A program made the position numbers and the translations under genes. Of a stretch of 5,001 nucleotides of DNA, positions 1 through 5,001 are shown piece by piece (position 1 is the stretch's first letter; the number at the start of each line of letters is the position of its first letter). Under the pieces are notes generated by a model. It worked only from the letters and a program-made list of their open reading frames with translations. It made no database searches and was not told the origin of the DNA. The stretch is from Bacillota bacterium (GTDB lineage Bacteria > Bacillota > Clostridia > Christensenellales > Borkfalkiaceae): NCBI GenBank assembly GCA_023403375.1, contig JAEYEN010000042.1:1-5001 (forward strand). Reading direction: 5' to 3'.

Positions 1-1154
1 ACGTAACCGAAAGCGTTAAAAACATCGGCGTTAACGACAGAAATATCGACCTTTTTGAAGGGCAATACAAAGTCGAAAAAGGAATGGCTTACAATTCTTA
101 TATTATAACCGACGGAAAAACGGCGGTTTTAGACACGGTAGACGCGCATTTTACCGACGAATGGCTTTCTAATCTTGACAAAGCGTTAAACGGCAAAACG
201 CCCGACTATTTAATAGTTTCTCATATGGAACCCGACCATTCCGCTTCTATTATGGAATTTATTATGCGCTTTCCGAAAGCGCAAATTGTTGCGTCGGACA
301 AAGCGTTCGTTATGATGAAAAATTATTTCGGCACCGATTTTGACGGCAGAAAACAAATCGTTAAAGAAGGCGACGTTTTGCGTTTAGGAAAGCACGAACT
401 TACCTTTATCGCCGCGCCCATGGTTCACTGGCCCGAAGTTATGGTTACTTACGACAAAACGGATAAAATTCTTTTTTCCGCCGACGGGTTCGGGAAATTC
501 GGCACTACCGACGCGGACGAAGAATGGGCTTGCGAAGCGCGGAGATATTACTTCGGCATTGTGGGAAAATACGGTATGCAGGTTCAGAACCTGCTTAAAA
601 AAGCAGCGACGCTCGATATAGAAATCATCTGTCCGCTTCACGGTCCCGTTCTCAAAGAGAACCTGCCCTATTATATAAATCTTTACGACGTGTGGTCTTC
701 TTATCAACCCGAAAAGCAAGGCGTTGTTATTGCCTACACTTCCGTTTACGGACACACAAAAAAAGCGGTGGAACTGCTTGCGGAAAAATTAGAGCAAAAG
801 GGCGAACACGTTTCTTTGTTCGATTTGGCGCGCGACGATATGGCGGAAGCGGTTGAAGACGCTTTCAAATACGACAAAATCGTGCTTGCCACAACAACTT
901 ATAATGCAGACATCTTCCCCTTTATGCGCGAATTCATAAACCACCTTACCGAAAGGAATTATCAAAACCGCACGATAGCGTTTATAGAAAACGGTTCCTG
1001 GGCTCCGGTTGCCGCTAAAATTATGAAAAATATGCTCTCTAACTTAAAGAACGTTAAGTTTGTTGAAAGCGAAGTTAAAATTTTATCCGCCGTAAACGAC
1101 GAAAACTTAAATCAGATAGAAAATCTGGCAAACGAACTTGCCGCAAAGAACTGA
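1..1154 (+). CDS. fprA: FprA-type (class A) flavodiiron protein, 5'-partial
   Basis: This is a cytoplasmic flavodiiron protein, a family that reduces O2 to water and/or NO to N2O with electrons from rubredoxin or a similar donor. The reading frame is open from base 3, with 27 codons before the first in-window ATG at 84. Those codons include GVNDR and LFEGQY, which match the usual family N-terminus, so the true start lies upstream and ATG 84 is internal. Numbering from that ATG, residues 1-205 are the metallo-beta-lactamase-like diiron domain. Its ligand set is complete: H47-x-E49-x-D51-H52, H115, D134 and H186. Residues about 212-350 are a flavodoxin domain, with the FMN loop YTSVYGHTKKA (218-228), TTYNADIF (271-278) and ENGSWAP (302-308). 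The protein ends after the flavodoxin domain, so there is no fused rubredoxin or flavin reductase. A strong terminator follows. Whether O2 or NO is the main substrate cannot be read from the sequence. Confidence 0.95.
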   Translation, partial: VTESVKNIGVNDRNIDLFEGQYKVEKGMAYNSYIITDGKTAVLDTVDAHFTDEWLSNLDKALNGKTPDYLIVSHMEPDHSASIMEFIMRFPKAQIVASDKAFVMMKNYFGTDFDGRKQIVKEGDVLRLGKHELTFIAAPMVHWPEVMVTYDKTDKILFSADGFGKFGTTDADEEWACEARRYYFGIVGKYGMQVQNLLKKAATLDIEIICPLHGPVLKENLPYYINLYDVWSSYQPEKQGVVIAYTSVYGHTKKAVELLAEKLEQKGEHVSLFDLARDDMAEAVEDAFKYDKIVLATTTYNADIFPFMREFINHLTERNYQNRTIAFIENGSWAPVAAKIMKNMLSNLKNVKFVESEVKILSAVNDENLNQIENLANELAAKN

Positions 1155-1250
1155 CTTTTTTAATTTCATTATTGGCAAAATGCAAAATCGGTAAGGACTT
1201 AGTTTTTTTGGGCACTTGATTTTAATAAAAACAGTTTTTTATAAAACTAA

Positions 1251-1291
1251 TAAAGACGACGTTTATATAAACGTCGTCTTTATGTTTTTTT
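1251..1291 (+). terminator. Intrinsic terminator after fprA (perfect 32-base palindrome)
   Basis: Bases 1251-1266 are the exact reverse complement of 1267-1282. They form a long stem with a GACGACG/CGTCGTC core and a small A/T loop. A run of seven T (1285-1291) follows directly on the plus strand. This fits rho-independent termination of fprA, about 100 bases after its stop codon. On the minus strand the stem is followed only by a broken T-tract (TTAGTTTTATAAAAAA), so it may act weakly in that direction as a backstop for the DUF1538/PII operon. Confidence 0.9.
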
Positions 1292-1310
1292 ATCTTTTTA
1301 TTATATGTTT

Positions 1311-1442
1311 TTACTTTCTCTCTTTATCGGGCGCTTTTCCGAACAATGCGTAACTCCTGTAAAAGTCTTAAAAACCCGATCTGCCGAAAACCAAGAAAAA
1401 GACCGCTCTGAAAAACCCTTCCATAATAAATCGGGCAATCAT
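1311..1442 (-). pseudogene. Possible decayed small ORF interrupted by an in-frame TAA
   Basis: On the minus strand one frame runs from ATG 1442 (another ATG at 1424) for 24 codons to a TAA at 1370-1368. It continues in the same frame for 18 codons to a second TAA at 1313-1311. Both halves read like protein: the first contains FFRAVFFLVFGRSGF, the second DFYRSYALFGKAP followed by a charged end. A single change of the first TAA, for example from AAA, would give one 43-residue peptide. Against it, neither ATG has a Shine-Dalgarno, the frame is short, and I recognise no family. It lies just downstream of the PII-like gene on the same strand. It could equally be chance. Confidence 0.22.
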
Positions 1443-1469
1443 TATATTATAATTTTAAAATCATAATAC

Positions 1470-1493
1470 CGATAACCGAAAACTCTCGGATCG
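1470..1493 (-). terminator. Weak candidate terminator after the PII-like gene
   Basis: Read on the minus strand, CGAT-CCGA pairs with TCGG-(TT)-ATCG around a 6-base loop. This gives an 8-bp stem with a 2-base bulge, starting 22 bases after the PII-like stop codon. The downstream T-tract is poor (ATGATTTT), so this is not a textbook terminator. A second partial hairpin overlaps the stop codon itself. No better candidate for ending this operon lies between here and the palindrome at 1251. Confidence 0.25.
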
Positions 1494-1515
1494 ATAATGA
1501 TTAGTCAGGTAATCG

Positions 1516-2199
1516 TTAGTCTGAATTGCCGTTTAACCCTTTTATGCCGAGCGTTTTTTCTACGGGAAGCGCAAACGCGATAGCGTGCGCCTTACTGTCC
1601 GCCCCTACTTTTTCCATAATCGCATACATAATATCGTCGCGTTTTTCTTTGGAAGTAACGATATAAACAAGTTCTTTTTCCACGCTTATGGAAATGCCGA
1701 AGAATTTAGCGATATCTCCGCCGGTGCCTTTGCCTTTAACTACCGTGCCGCCGCCTGCGCCTGCGCTTCTCGCCGCATCCATAACGAATTCCGCGTTGCC
1801 TTTATCGACTATTACAATAATAAGAGAATTTTTTGTGTCAGTCATCTCTTCTTTCTCCTTATTTTTTAAGGGTTTAGAACCCGCAAGATATGTTTTCGCG
1901 CTGTTACCGCCGATGCAGTCGACGGGAACGGTAAACGCCATACCCATATCGTGCCCGCCCATTTTAAGATCTTTTTTAAGTCCTTCAAAAACGGCGTCGC
2001 ACACTTCGCTCCTTAACATCATACGGAAGATAAGTTTATTGTTATTGCTAAGCCCCATTATCTCGCGCATATCCAAAGACGCAGTACCCTCGCACAGAGA
2101 GTCCACGACGGCGTTTGCGCCGTGCGATTTGAAATAGTCGAGATAGATTTCCGCGCTTTCCGTACGGGTAATGGCTATCAAATATTTCAATCCGTTCAT
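1516..2199 (-). CDS. Tandem PII-like (GlnB-superfamily) signalling protein
   Basis: This soluble 227-residue protein consists of two PII-like domains in one chain, about twice the usual 110-residue length. Domain 1 spans residues about 3-98 and domain 2 about 124-220, joined by a lysine/glutamate-rich linker. The halves align at an offset of 119-120 residues: G27-A28 with G147-A148, GTA 38-40 with GTG 158-160, MGL 48-50 with FGI 167-169, and AFTVPV 88-93 with AFALPV 208-213. Domain 2 has the glycine-rich GGGTVVKGKGTGG (149-161), common in PII-like relatives. The uridylylated T-loop tyrosine context and the classical C-terminal PII signature are not visible, so this is not ordinary GlnB/GlnK. 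The start is set by AGGAG five bases upstream. PII proteins are trimers that bind nucleotides and effectors and often control membrane transporters. Here the neighbour is the DUF1538 protein, its likely partner (inference). The ligand is unknown. Confidence 0.85.
   Translation of the reverse strand: MNGLKYLIAITRTESAEIYLDYFKSHGANAVVDSLCEGTASLDMREIMGLSNNNKLIFRMMLRSEVCDAVFEGLKKDLKMGGHDMGMAFTVPVDCIGGNSAKTYLAGSKPLKNKEKEEMTDTKNSLIIVIVDKGNAEFVMDAARSAGAGGGTVVKGKGTGGDIAKFFGISISVEKELVYIVTSKEKRDDIMYAIMEKVGADSKAHAIAFALPVEKTLGIKGLNGNSD
1843..1860 (-). promoter_or_regulatory. Internal Shine-Dalgarno and ATG at the domain boundary of the tandem PII gene
   Basis: On the minus strand AAGGAG (1860-1855) lies nine bases before an in-frame ATG (1845-1843), which is Met119 of the tandem PII protein. 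Starting here would give a 109-residue single-domain PII-like protein, the normal family size. The site encodes the KEKEEM part of the linker, so purine-rich codons for Lys/Glu could make it by chance. Even so, its position exactly between the domains, and its likeness to the upstream site (both contain AGGAGAAAG), favour a genuine or ancestral ribosome binding site. Confidence 0.5.
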
Positions 2200-2210
2200 A
2201 CTTTCTCCTA
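2197..2210 (-). promoter_or_regulatory. Ribosome binding site overlapping the upstream stop codon
   Basis: Read on the minus strand as TAGGAGAAAGTATG, the TAG is the stop of the DUF1538 gene (2210-2208) and also begins the AGGAG Shine-Dalgarno of the PII-like gene, with a 5-base spacer to ATG 2199. Terminating ribosomes would stand on the next gene's binding site. This suggests translational coupling and a fixed ratio of the two proteins. Confidence 0.8.
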
Positions 2211-3749
2211 ATCGATGATTTTTTCTTTATACTTTCTTTTTGACTTAGTTTTTTTGTTGATTTTATTGACTTTGATTTTATAAATAAGTCCTAAAATCTG
2301 AATGGTAACAAGCGGTGTCATTGCGACCATAGCGACAACGCCGAATCCTTCCGTCGCAACGTTTCCTCCCACCGCTTCACACACGCCGATCGCAAGCGGA
2401 AGAATAAATCCCGCGGCCATCGCACCGCTGGCAACCCCGCCCGAATCGAACGCTATCGCCGTGAATATATCGGGTACGATAAACGCCATTATAAGCGCTA
2501 TAACGTAGCACGGAATAAGGAAGTATAGTATATTTATATGTAATAAAATTCTGATCATTGCAAGCCCGATAGACACCGCCACGCCTGCCATAAGCGAGAA
2601 CAAAAGCGCCTTTTTGGGAATTCTGCCCGAAGTGATTTCGTAAACCTGTTTGGTTAAAACGTGTACCGCCGGTTCCGCCGCAACCACGAAAAAGCCTATT
2701 ACCATACCAATAGGAACGATTATCCAGTTATAACTCTTTTCGCCTATCGCTTTTCCAATAAACGTGCCTATCGGCGAAAAGCCGAAGTTTACGCCGACTA
2801 AAAACAAAACAAGTCCGACGTAGGTGTAAATCATACCGATTATTATTTTTTTAAGTTGAATTTCGCCAACACGTGCACCCGCAAAGTAGAATATAAAGAA
2901 GAACACGATGATAGGCAAAAGCGCAATCAGAACTTCCAGCATATACGTCGGTAATTCTTTTCCAAGACTTACTATAAGTTGCTGCGAATTTTCGATGGGC
3001 ACTATTTCGCCGCCGGACGGGTTTATCTCCCCCGTTCCCATAACAAGCGCCATTATCATTACGGCAAGAATAGGTCCTACGGAACAGAGTGCGGTAAGGC
3101 CGAAACCGTCGTCCTCCGCGCCTTTATCCGTTCTTATAGACGCGATACCTGTGCCGATAGCGATGATAAACGGAACGCTCATCGGACCGGTTGTTACACC
3201 GCCGGAATCGAATGCGAGCGGAACAAAGTTTTCAGGCACGAAAAACGCCATAACAAAAACCGTCAGATAAGAAGCCAAAAGAATATATTTGAGTTTTATG
3301 CCCAAAACCGTTCTTAAAAAGGCGACTACCAAAAAAAAGCCCACGCCCACGCCGACGAAAATAATTAAAATCCAGTATTTTGCAAGATCGTTGCTATAAA
3401 TATAGCCGGCAAAAACCTGCAAGTCGGGTTCGGAAATAGTTATAAAAAGCCCCACAACGAAAAATACGGGGATAATAATCCACAACTTCTGCGTTTTGAT
3501 TGTGGCGGAACCGACCGTCTGCCCTATCGGGGTCATCGCCATATCCGCGCCCAAAGTAAATAACCCTATGCCGACAACGGCGAAAATCGCACCGAAAACG
3601 AACGCAATGAAAATACCGCTTTCTATCGGCGTTATCGTAAAACTAAGCAAAAGTACGATAATGGTGATAGGAAAAACGGCGGAAAAAGATTCTTTTATTT
3701 TTTCGATGATAAAAGGTTTGTCTTCTTTTATAAAAAACTTCTTTTTCAT
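2208..3749 (-). CDS. DUF1538 family integral membrane protein (two DUF1538 repeats)
   Basis: This is a polytopic inner-membrane protein of 513 residues, with a short cytoplasmic N-terminus (about 1-22), many hydrophobic helices, and a basic C-terminal tail (about 491-513). It is an internal duplication with a period of about 252 residues. GADMAMTPIGQTVG (67-80) matches GVNFGFSPIGTFIG (319-332), SEPDLQVFA (106-114) matches AEPAVHVLT (358-366), and AFDSGGVTTG (179-188) matches AFDSGGVASG (433-442). These motifs are the hallmark of DUF1538. The two-repeat design with conserved acidic and glycine residues inside helices resembles a secondary transporter or channel, but no substrate is established to my knowledge. 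ATG 3749 is chosen because AAAGGA stands six bases upstream and a consensus promoter lies just before it. It is the first gene of an operon with the PII-like gene, whose product probably regulates it (inference from context). Confidence 0.9.
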   Translation of the reverse strand: MKKKFFIKEDKPFIIEKIKESFSAVFPITIIVLLLSFTITPIESGIFIAFVFGAIFAVVGIGLFTLGADMAMTPIGQTVGSATIKTQKLWIIIPVFFVVGLFITISEPDLQVFAGYIYSNDLAKYWILIIFVGVGVGFFLVVAFLRTVLGIKLKYILLASYLTVFVMAFFVPENFVPLAFDSGGVTTGPMSVPFIIAIGTGIASIRTDKGAEDDGFGLTALCSVGPILAVMIMALVMGTGEINPSGGEIVPIENSQQLIVSLGKELPTYMLEVLIALLPIIVFFFIFYFAGARVGEIQLKKIIIGMIYTYVGLVLFLVGVNFGFSPIGTFIGKAIGEKSYNWIIVPIGMVIGFFVVAAEPAVHVLTKQVYEITSGRIPKKALLFSLMAGVAVSIGLAMIRILLHINILYFLIPCYVIALIMAFIVPDIFTAIAFDSGGVASGAMAAGFILPLAIGVCEAVGGNVATEGFGVVAMVAMTPLVTIQILGLIYKIKVNKINKKTKSKRKYKEKIID

Positions 3750-3776
3750 TTACGTTCCTTTAAGTTTGTTTTTGTT

Positions 3777-3806
3777 ATTATATCAAAAATATGAAATTAC
3801 TGTCAA
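3777..3806 (-). promoter_or_regulatory. Consensus sigma-70/sigma-A promoter of the DUF1538-PII operon
   Basis: On the minus strand a perfect -35 box TTGACA (3806-3801) and a perfect -10 box TATAAT (3782-3777) are separated by 18 bases. Transcription would start near 3770, leaving a leader of about 20 bases with room only for the Shine-Dalgarno AAAGGA (3761-3756). So short a leader leaves no space for a riboswitch. Expression is therefore likely strong and basal unless a repressor acts; I see no clear operator palindrome. Confidence 0.85.
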
Positions 3807-3818
3807 CGGGATAAAAGT

Positions 3819-3847
3819 AAAAATCCGCGAAATTGAACATCCGCGGA
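3819..3847 (-). terminator. Intrinsic terminator ending the feoB transcription unit
   Basis: On the minus strand TCCGCG (3847-3842) pairs with CGCGGA (3829-3824) across a 12-base loop, and five T follow directly (3823-3819). The GC-rich stem plus T-tract fits rho-independent termination of transcripts from feoB and the small ORF after it, about 110 bases past that ORF's stop. It ends only 12 bases before the -35 box of the DUF1538 promoter, insulating the two same-strand units. Confidence 0.75.
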
Positions 3848-3956
3848 CAAATTGTAGACCCGAAACCGACTTAAATCGAGCATAAGGCAAATTTAACTCA
3901 AAGCGATTCTTACTCTGACCTATTGAAGTAAAAACTAAAAATCGCCGTTTTGGTTA

Positions 3957-4133
3957 TTACCAGTCTTCCTTTATGCTTGTTTTAATATCGTCGTAATACT
4001 CGAAGTATTTCTCCCTATCCGATTGCTTTACGAAAGAGTTTATCTCTTCTGGGAACATTGCGTCTTCTTCGCTGTTTTCGGCGCTCCGCATATAATCGTA
4101 CTGAGTTTTAATATTTTGATTTTTCTGCGCCAT
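3957..4133 (-). CDS. Small acidic protein of unknown function downstream of feoB
   Basis: This 58-codon ORF runs from ATG 4133 to TAA 3957 and overlaps the last 26 bases of feoB in another frame. The product is soluble and charged, with many Glu, Asp, Lys and Tyr. It has no membrane segment, no signal peptide and no cysteine, and it ends in DIKTSIKEDW. I do not recognise a family. An in-frame TAA two codons upstream makes ATG 4133 the first possible start. The only good Shine-Dalgarno, AAGGAG, is 15 bases upstream, which is farther than ideal, so translation may depend on coupling to feoB. Amino-acid composition and codon choice look like those of the neighbouring genes, which favours a real gene. 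The location suggests an accessory role with FeoB, but nothing in the sequence proves it. Confidence 0.5.
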   Translation of the reverse strand: MAQKNQNIKTQYDYMRSAENSEEDAMFPEEINSFVKQSDREKYFEYYDDIKTSIKEDW

Positions 4134-5001
4134 TTTTTAGTTCCGCGCTCCTTTTTATACGTTTATAAAGAATTATCGTGATTATTACTGTTATTATAAC
4201 AATTATATCGGTTAAAAGCAAGCGCATATCGAAAAAAGCGGCAAAAACGCAATTTACCGAAAGCGCGGTAAAATACGCGATTGCGGTTTCAAAAATAATA
4301 AGTTTAATAAAATCGGCGCCGTTTTTCAACTCTTTTTTCAACAGCGAAAGCGCGGCGCTGCACGGCGGCGATAAAAGCACGAAAATCATAAACGCCCACA
4401 CTCCGCCCTGCGACGAAAAAAGCGCCGTAAAATCTCCGCCGATAAGTTCTGCGGTTTCCACTACCGCTTCTTTGGCAAACACTCCCGAAATAACCGAAAC
4501 GGCAGTCTGCCAATTACAAAACCCGAGCGGATAAAAGAGATACTTAACAACGTTTCCGAAGGCGCATAGAAAACTTTTTTCTATGTTTTTTCCGACGTAA
4601 CCCTGTACCCCGAAACTTTTAAAAAGCCACAAAAAACAGGAAACGGCAAGAATTACCGTGCCCGATTTTATTAAAAAGTCTTTTGTTTTTTCATACAAAA
4701 CGAACAAAACGTCTTTTACAGACGGAAAACGAAGCGGCGGCATTTCGAGCAAAAACTTGTCTTCGTTTTTATCCGAACTGCTTTTTTTAAGAATTCTGCC
4801 GCCTACAAGCGTTACGAATATACCCAGAAAATACATTGCGGCAGAAACCAACGCGCTGCCGTTGAAAAATTGATAAGAAAACCAGCCGAAAACGGCGCAC
4901 TTCGCACCGCAAGGCATAAACGGGGCGACAAATAACGTCGCCTTGCGCTCTTTTTCGTCTTCTATCGTTCTTGTCGCCATAATGCCCGTTACCGTACACC
5001 C
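4108..5001 (-). CDS. feoB: Ferrous iron transport protein B, C-terminal part (5'-partial)
   Basis: This is the permease part of FeoB, which imports Fe2+ across the cytoplasmic membrane under control of an N-terminal G domain, here outside the window. The frame stays open to base 5001. The seven codons before ATG 4980 read GCTVTGI and run into MATRTI, the FeoB gate motif (usually GC.VPAIMATRT), so that ATG is internal. Numbered from it, further family marks are PFMPCGAKC (20-28, usually PFMSCSARLP), LEMPPLRFPS (78-87), KSGTVILA (105-112), PLGFCNWQTAVSVISG (151-166), FAKEAVVET (168-176) and FVLLSPPCSAAL (200-211). About residues 252-273 add a further hydrophobic helix, followed by a basic tail to 290 that resembles the separate FeoB-associated small membrane proteins but lacks their cysteines. 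The stop overlaps a small ORF, and a terminator follows at 3819. feoA, if present, would lie beyond the window. Confidence 0.93.
   Translation of the reverse strand, partial: GCTVTGIMATRTIEDEKERKATLFVAPFMPCGAKCAVFGWFSYQFFNGSALVSAAMYFLGIFVTLVGGRILKKSSSDKNEDKFLLEMPPLRFPSVKDVLFVLYEKTKDFLIKSGTVILAVSCFLWLFKSFGVQGYVGKNIEKSFLCAFGNVVKYLFYPLGFCNWQTAVSVISGVFAKEAVVETAELIGGDFTALFSSQGGVWAFMIFVLLSPPCSAALSLLKKELKNGADFIKLIIFETAIAYFTALSVNCVFAAFFDMRLLLTDIIVIITVIITIILYKRIKRSAELKNGAEKSKY

Larger units (their letters stand above)
1155..1515. other. Convergent intergenic region between fprA and the PII-like gene
   Basis: These 361 AT-rich bases separate fprA (+) from the PII-like gene (-), whose 3' ends face each other. 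I can support one strong terminator hairpin (1251-1291), a weak minus-strand stem-loop just after the PII-like stop codon (1470-1493), and a doubtful interrupted small ORF (1311-1442, minus). I see no convincing intact gene, promoter or structured RNA in the rest. The segment 1441-1468 is almost pure A/T and contains an imperfect inverted repeat. Confidence 0.7.

Noticed and set aside
84..86. ATG at 84 as the true start of fprA
   Set aside because: The frame is open to the window edge and the 27 preceding codons match the conserved N-terminus of flavodiiron proteins. There is no good Shine-Dalgarno before 84.
1368..1370. Recoding or readthrough of the TAA in the small interrupted ORF
   Set aside because: TAA is the normal stop of neighbouring genes here (such as the PII-like gene and the small ORF after feoB) and is not a selenocysteine or pyrrolysine codon. 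Decay, error or chance is more likely.
1366..1435. Minus-strand CCCGAT/ATCGGG pair followed by TTTTT as the PII operon terminator
   Set aside because: The arms are only 6 bp and are separated by about 49 bases, so the fold is unlikely to act as an intrinsic terminator.
1441..1468. AT-rich imperfect inverted repeat as a binding site
   Set aside because: It is almost pure A/T, where such symmetry arises easily by chance, and no promoter or gene start is next to it.
1688..2137. 149-codon open frame on the plus strand opposite the PII-like gene
   Set aside because: It is antisense to a clear PII-like gene, has proline/serine-rich shadow composition and resembles no family.
3496..3885. 129-codon plus-strand open frame across the DUF1538 start and its promoter
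   Set aside because: It is antisense to the DUF1538 N-terminus and runs through the consensus promoter and terminator, so it is a shadow frame.
4225..4227. Separate start for the FeoB-associated-like tail (Met252)
   Set aside because: The preceding bases (GCTTTTTTCGAT on the minus strand) contain no Shine-Dalgarno and the frame is continuous with FeoB, so a fused tail is simpler.

Overview
The window looks like a piece of chromosome from an anaerobic, AT-leaning bacterium, probably an uncultured Firmicute of the Clostridia type. This is inferred from three things: an A-type flavodiiron protein (an oxygen/NO detoxification enzyme typical of anaerobes), a FeoB ferrous-iron permease, and a DUF1538 membrane protein paired with a PII-like protein. 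The strong AGGAG-type ribosome binding sites and consensus TTGACA/TATAAT promoter also fit. The sequence alone does not fix the genus. I see no RNA genes, CRISPR arrays, insertion sequences or phage genes.

Layout. Positions 1-1154 (+) hold most of an FprA-type flavodiiron protein whose start lies before the window. It ends about 100 bases before a strong intrinsic terminator built on a perfect 32-base palindrome (1251-1291). A 361-base convergent intergenic region follows (1155-1515). It contains that terminator, a weak stem-loop, and a low-confidence remnant of a small minus-strand ORF interrupted by TAA.

Positions 1516-3749 (-) form a two-gene operon with its own consensus promoter (3777-3806). 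The first gene is a 513-residue membrane protein made of two DUF1538 repeats. Eight bases after its stop comes a 227-residue protein made of two fused PII-like domains. By analogy with GlnK-AmtB, the PII-like protein may sense a metabolite and gate the membrane protein; the substrate is unknown. The tandem PII gene carries a strong internal Shine-Dalgarno and ATG exactly at the start of its second domain. It may therefore yield both a two-domain and a one-domain product, or be a recent fusion of two genes.

Positions 3957-5001 (-) hold the C-terminal part of FeoB (its start lies beyond the window) overlapping a 58-codon ORF of unknown function. An intrinsic terminator (3819-3847) ends this unit only 12 bases before the -35 box of the DUF1538 promoter. 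FeoB also carries an extra C-terminal membrane helix and basic tail resembling the small FeoB-associated membrane proteins, but without their cysteines.

The most interesting part is the DUF1538/tandem-PII operon. It reads as a compact, functionally uncharacterised transporter-plus-sensor module.
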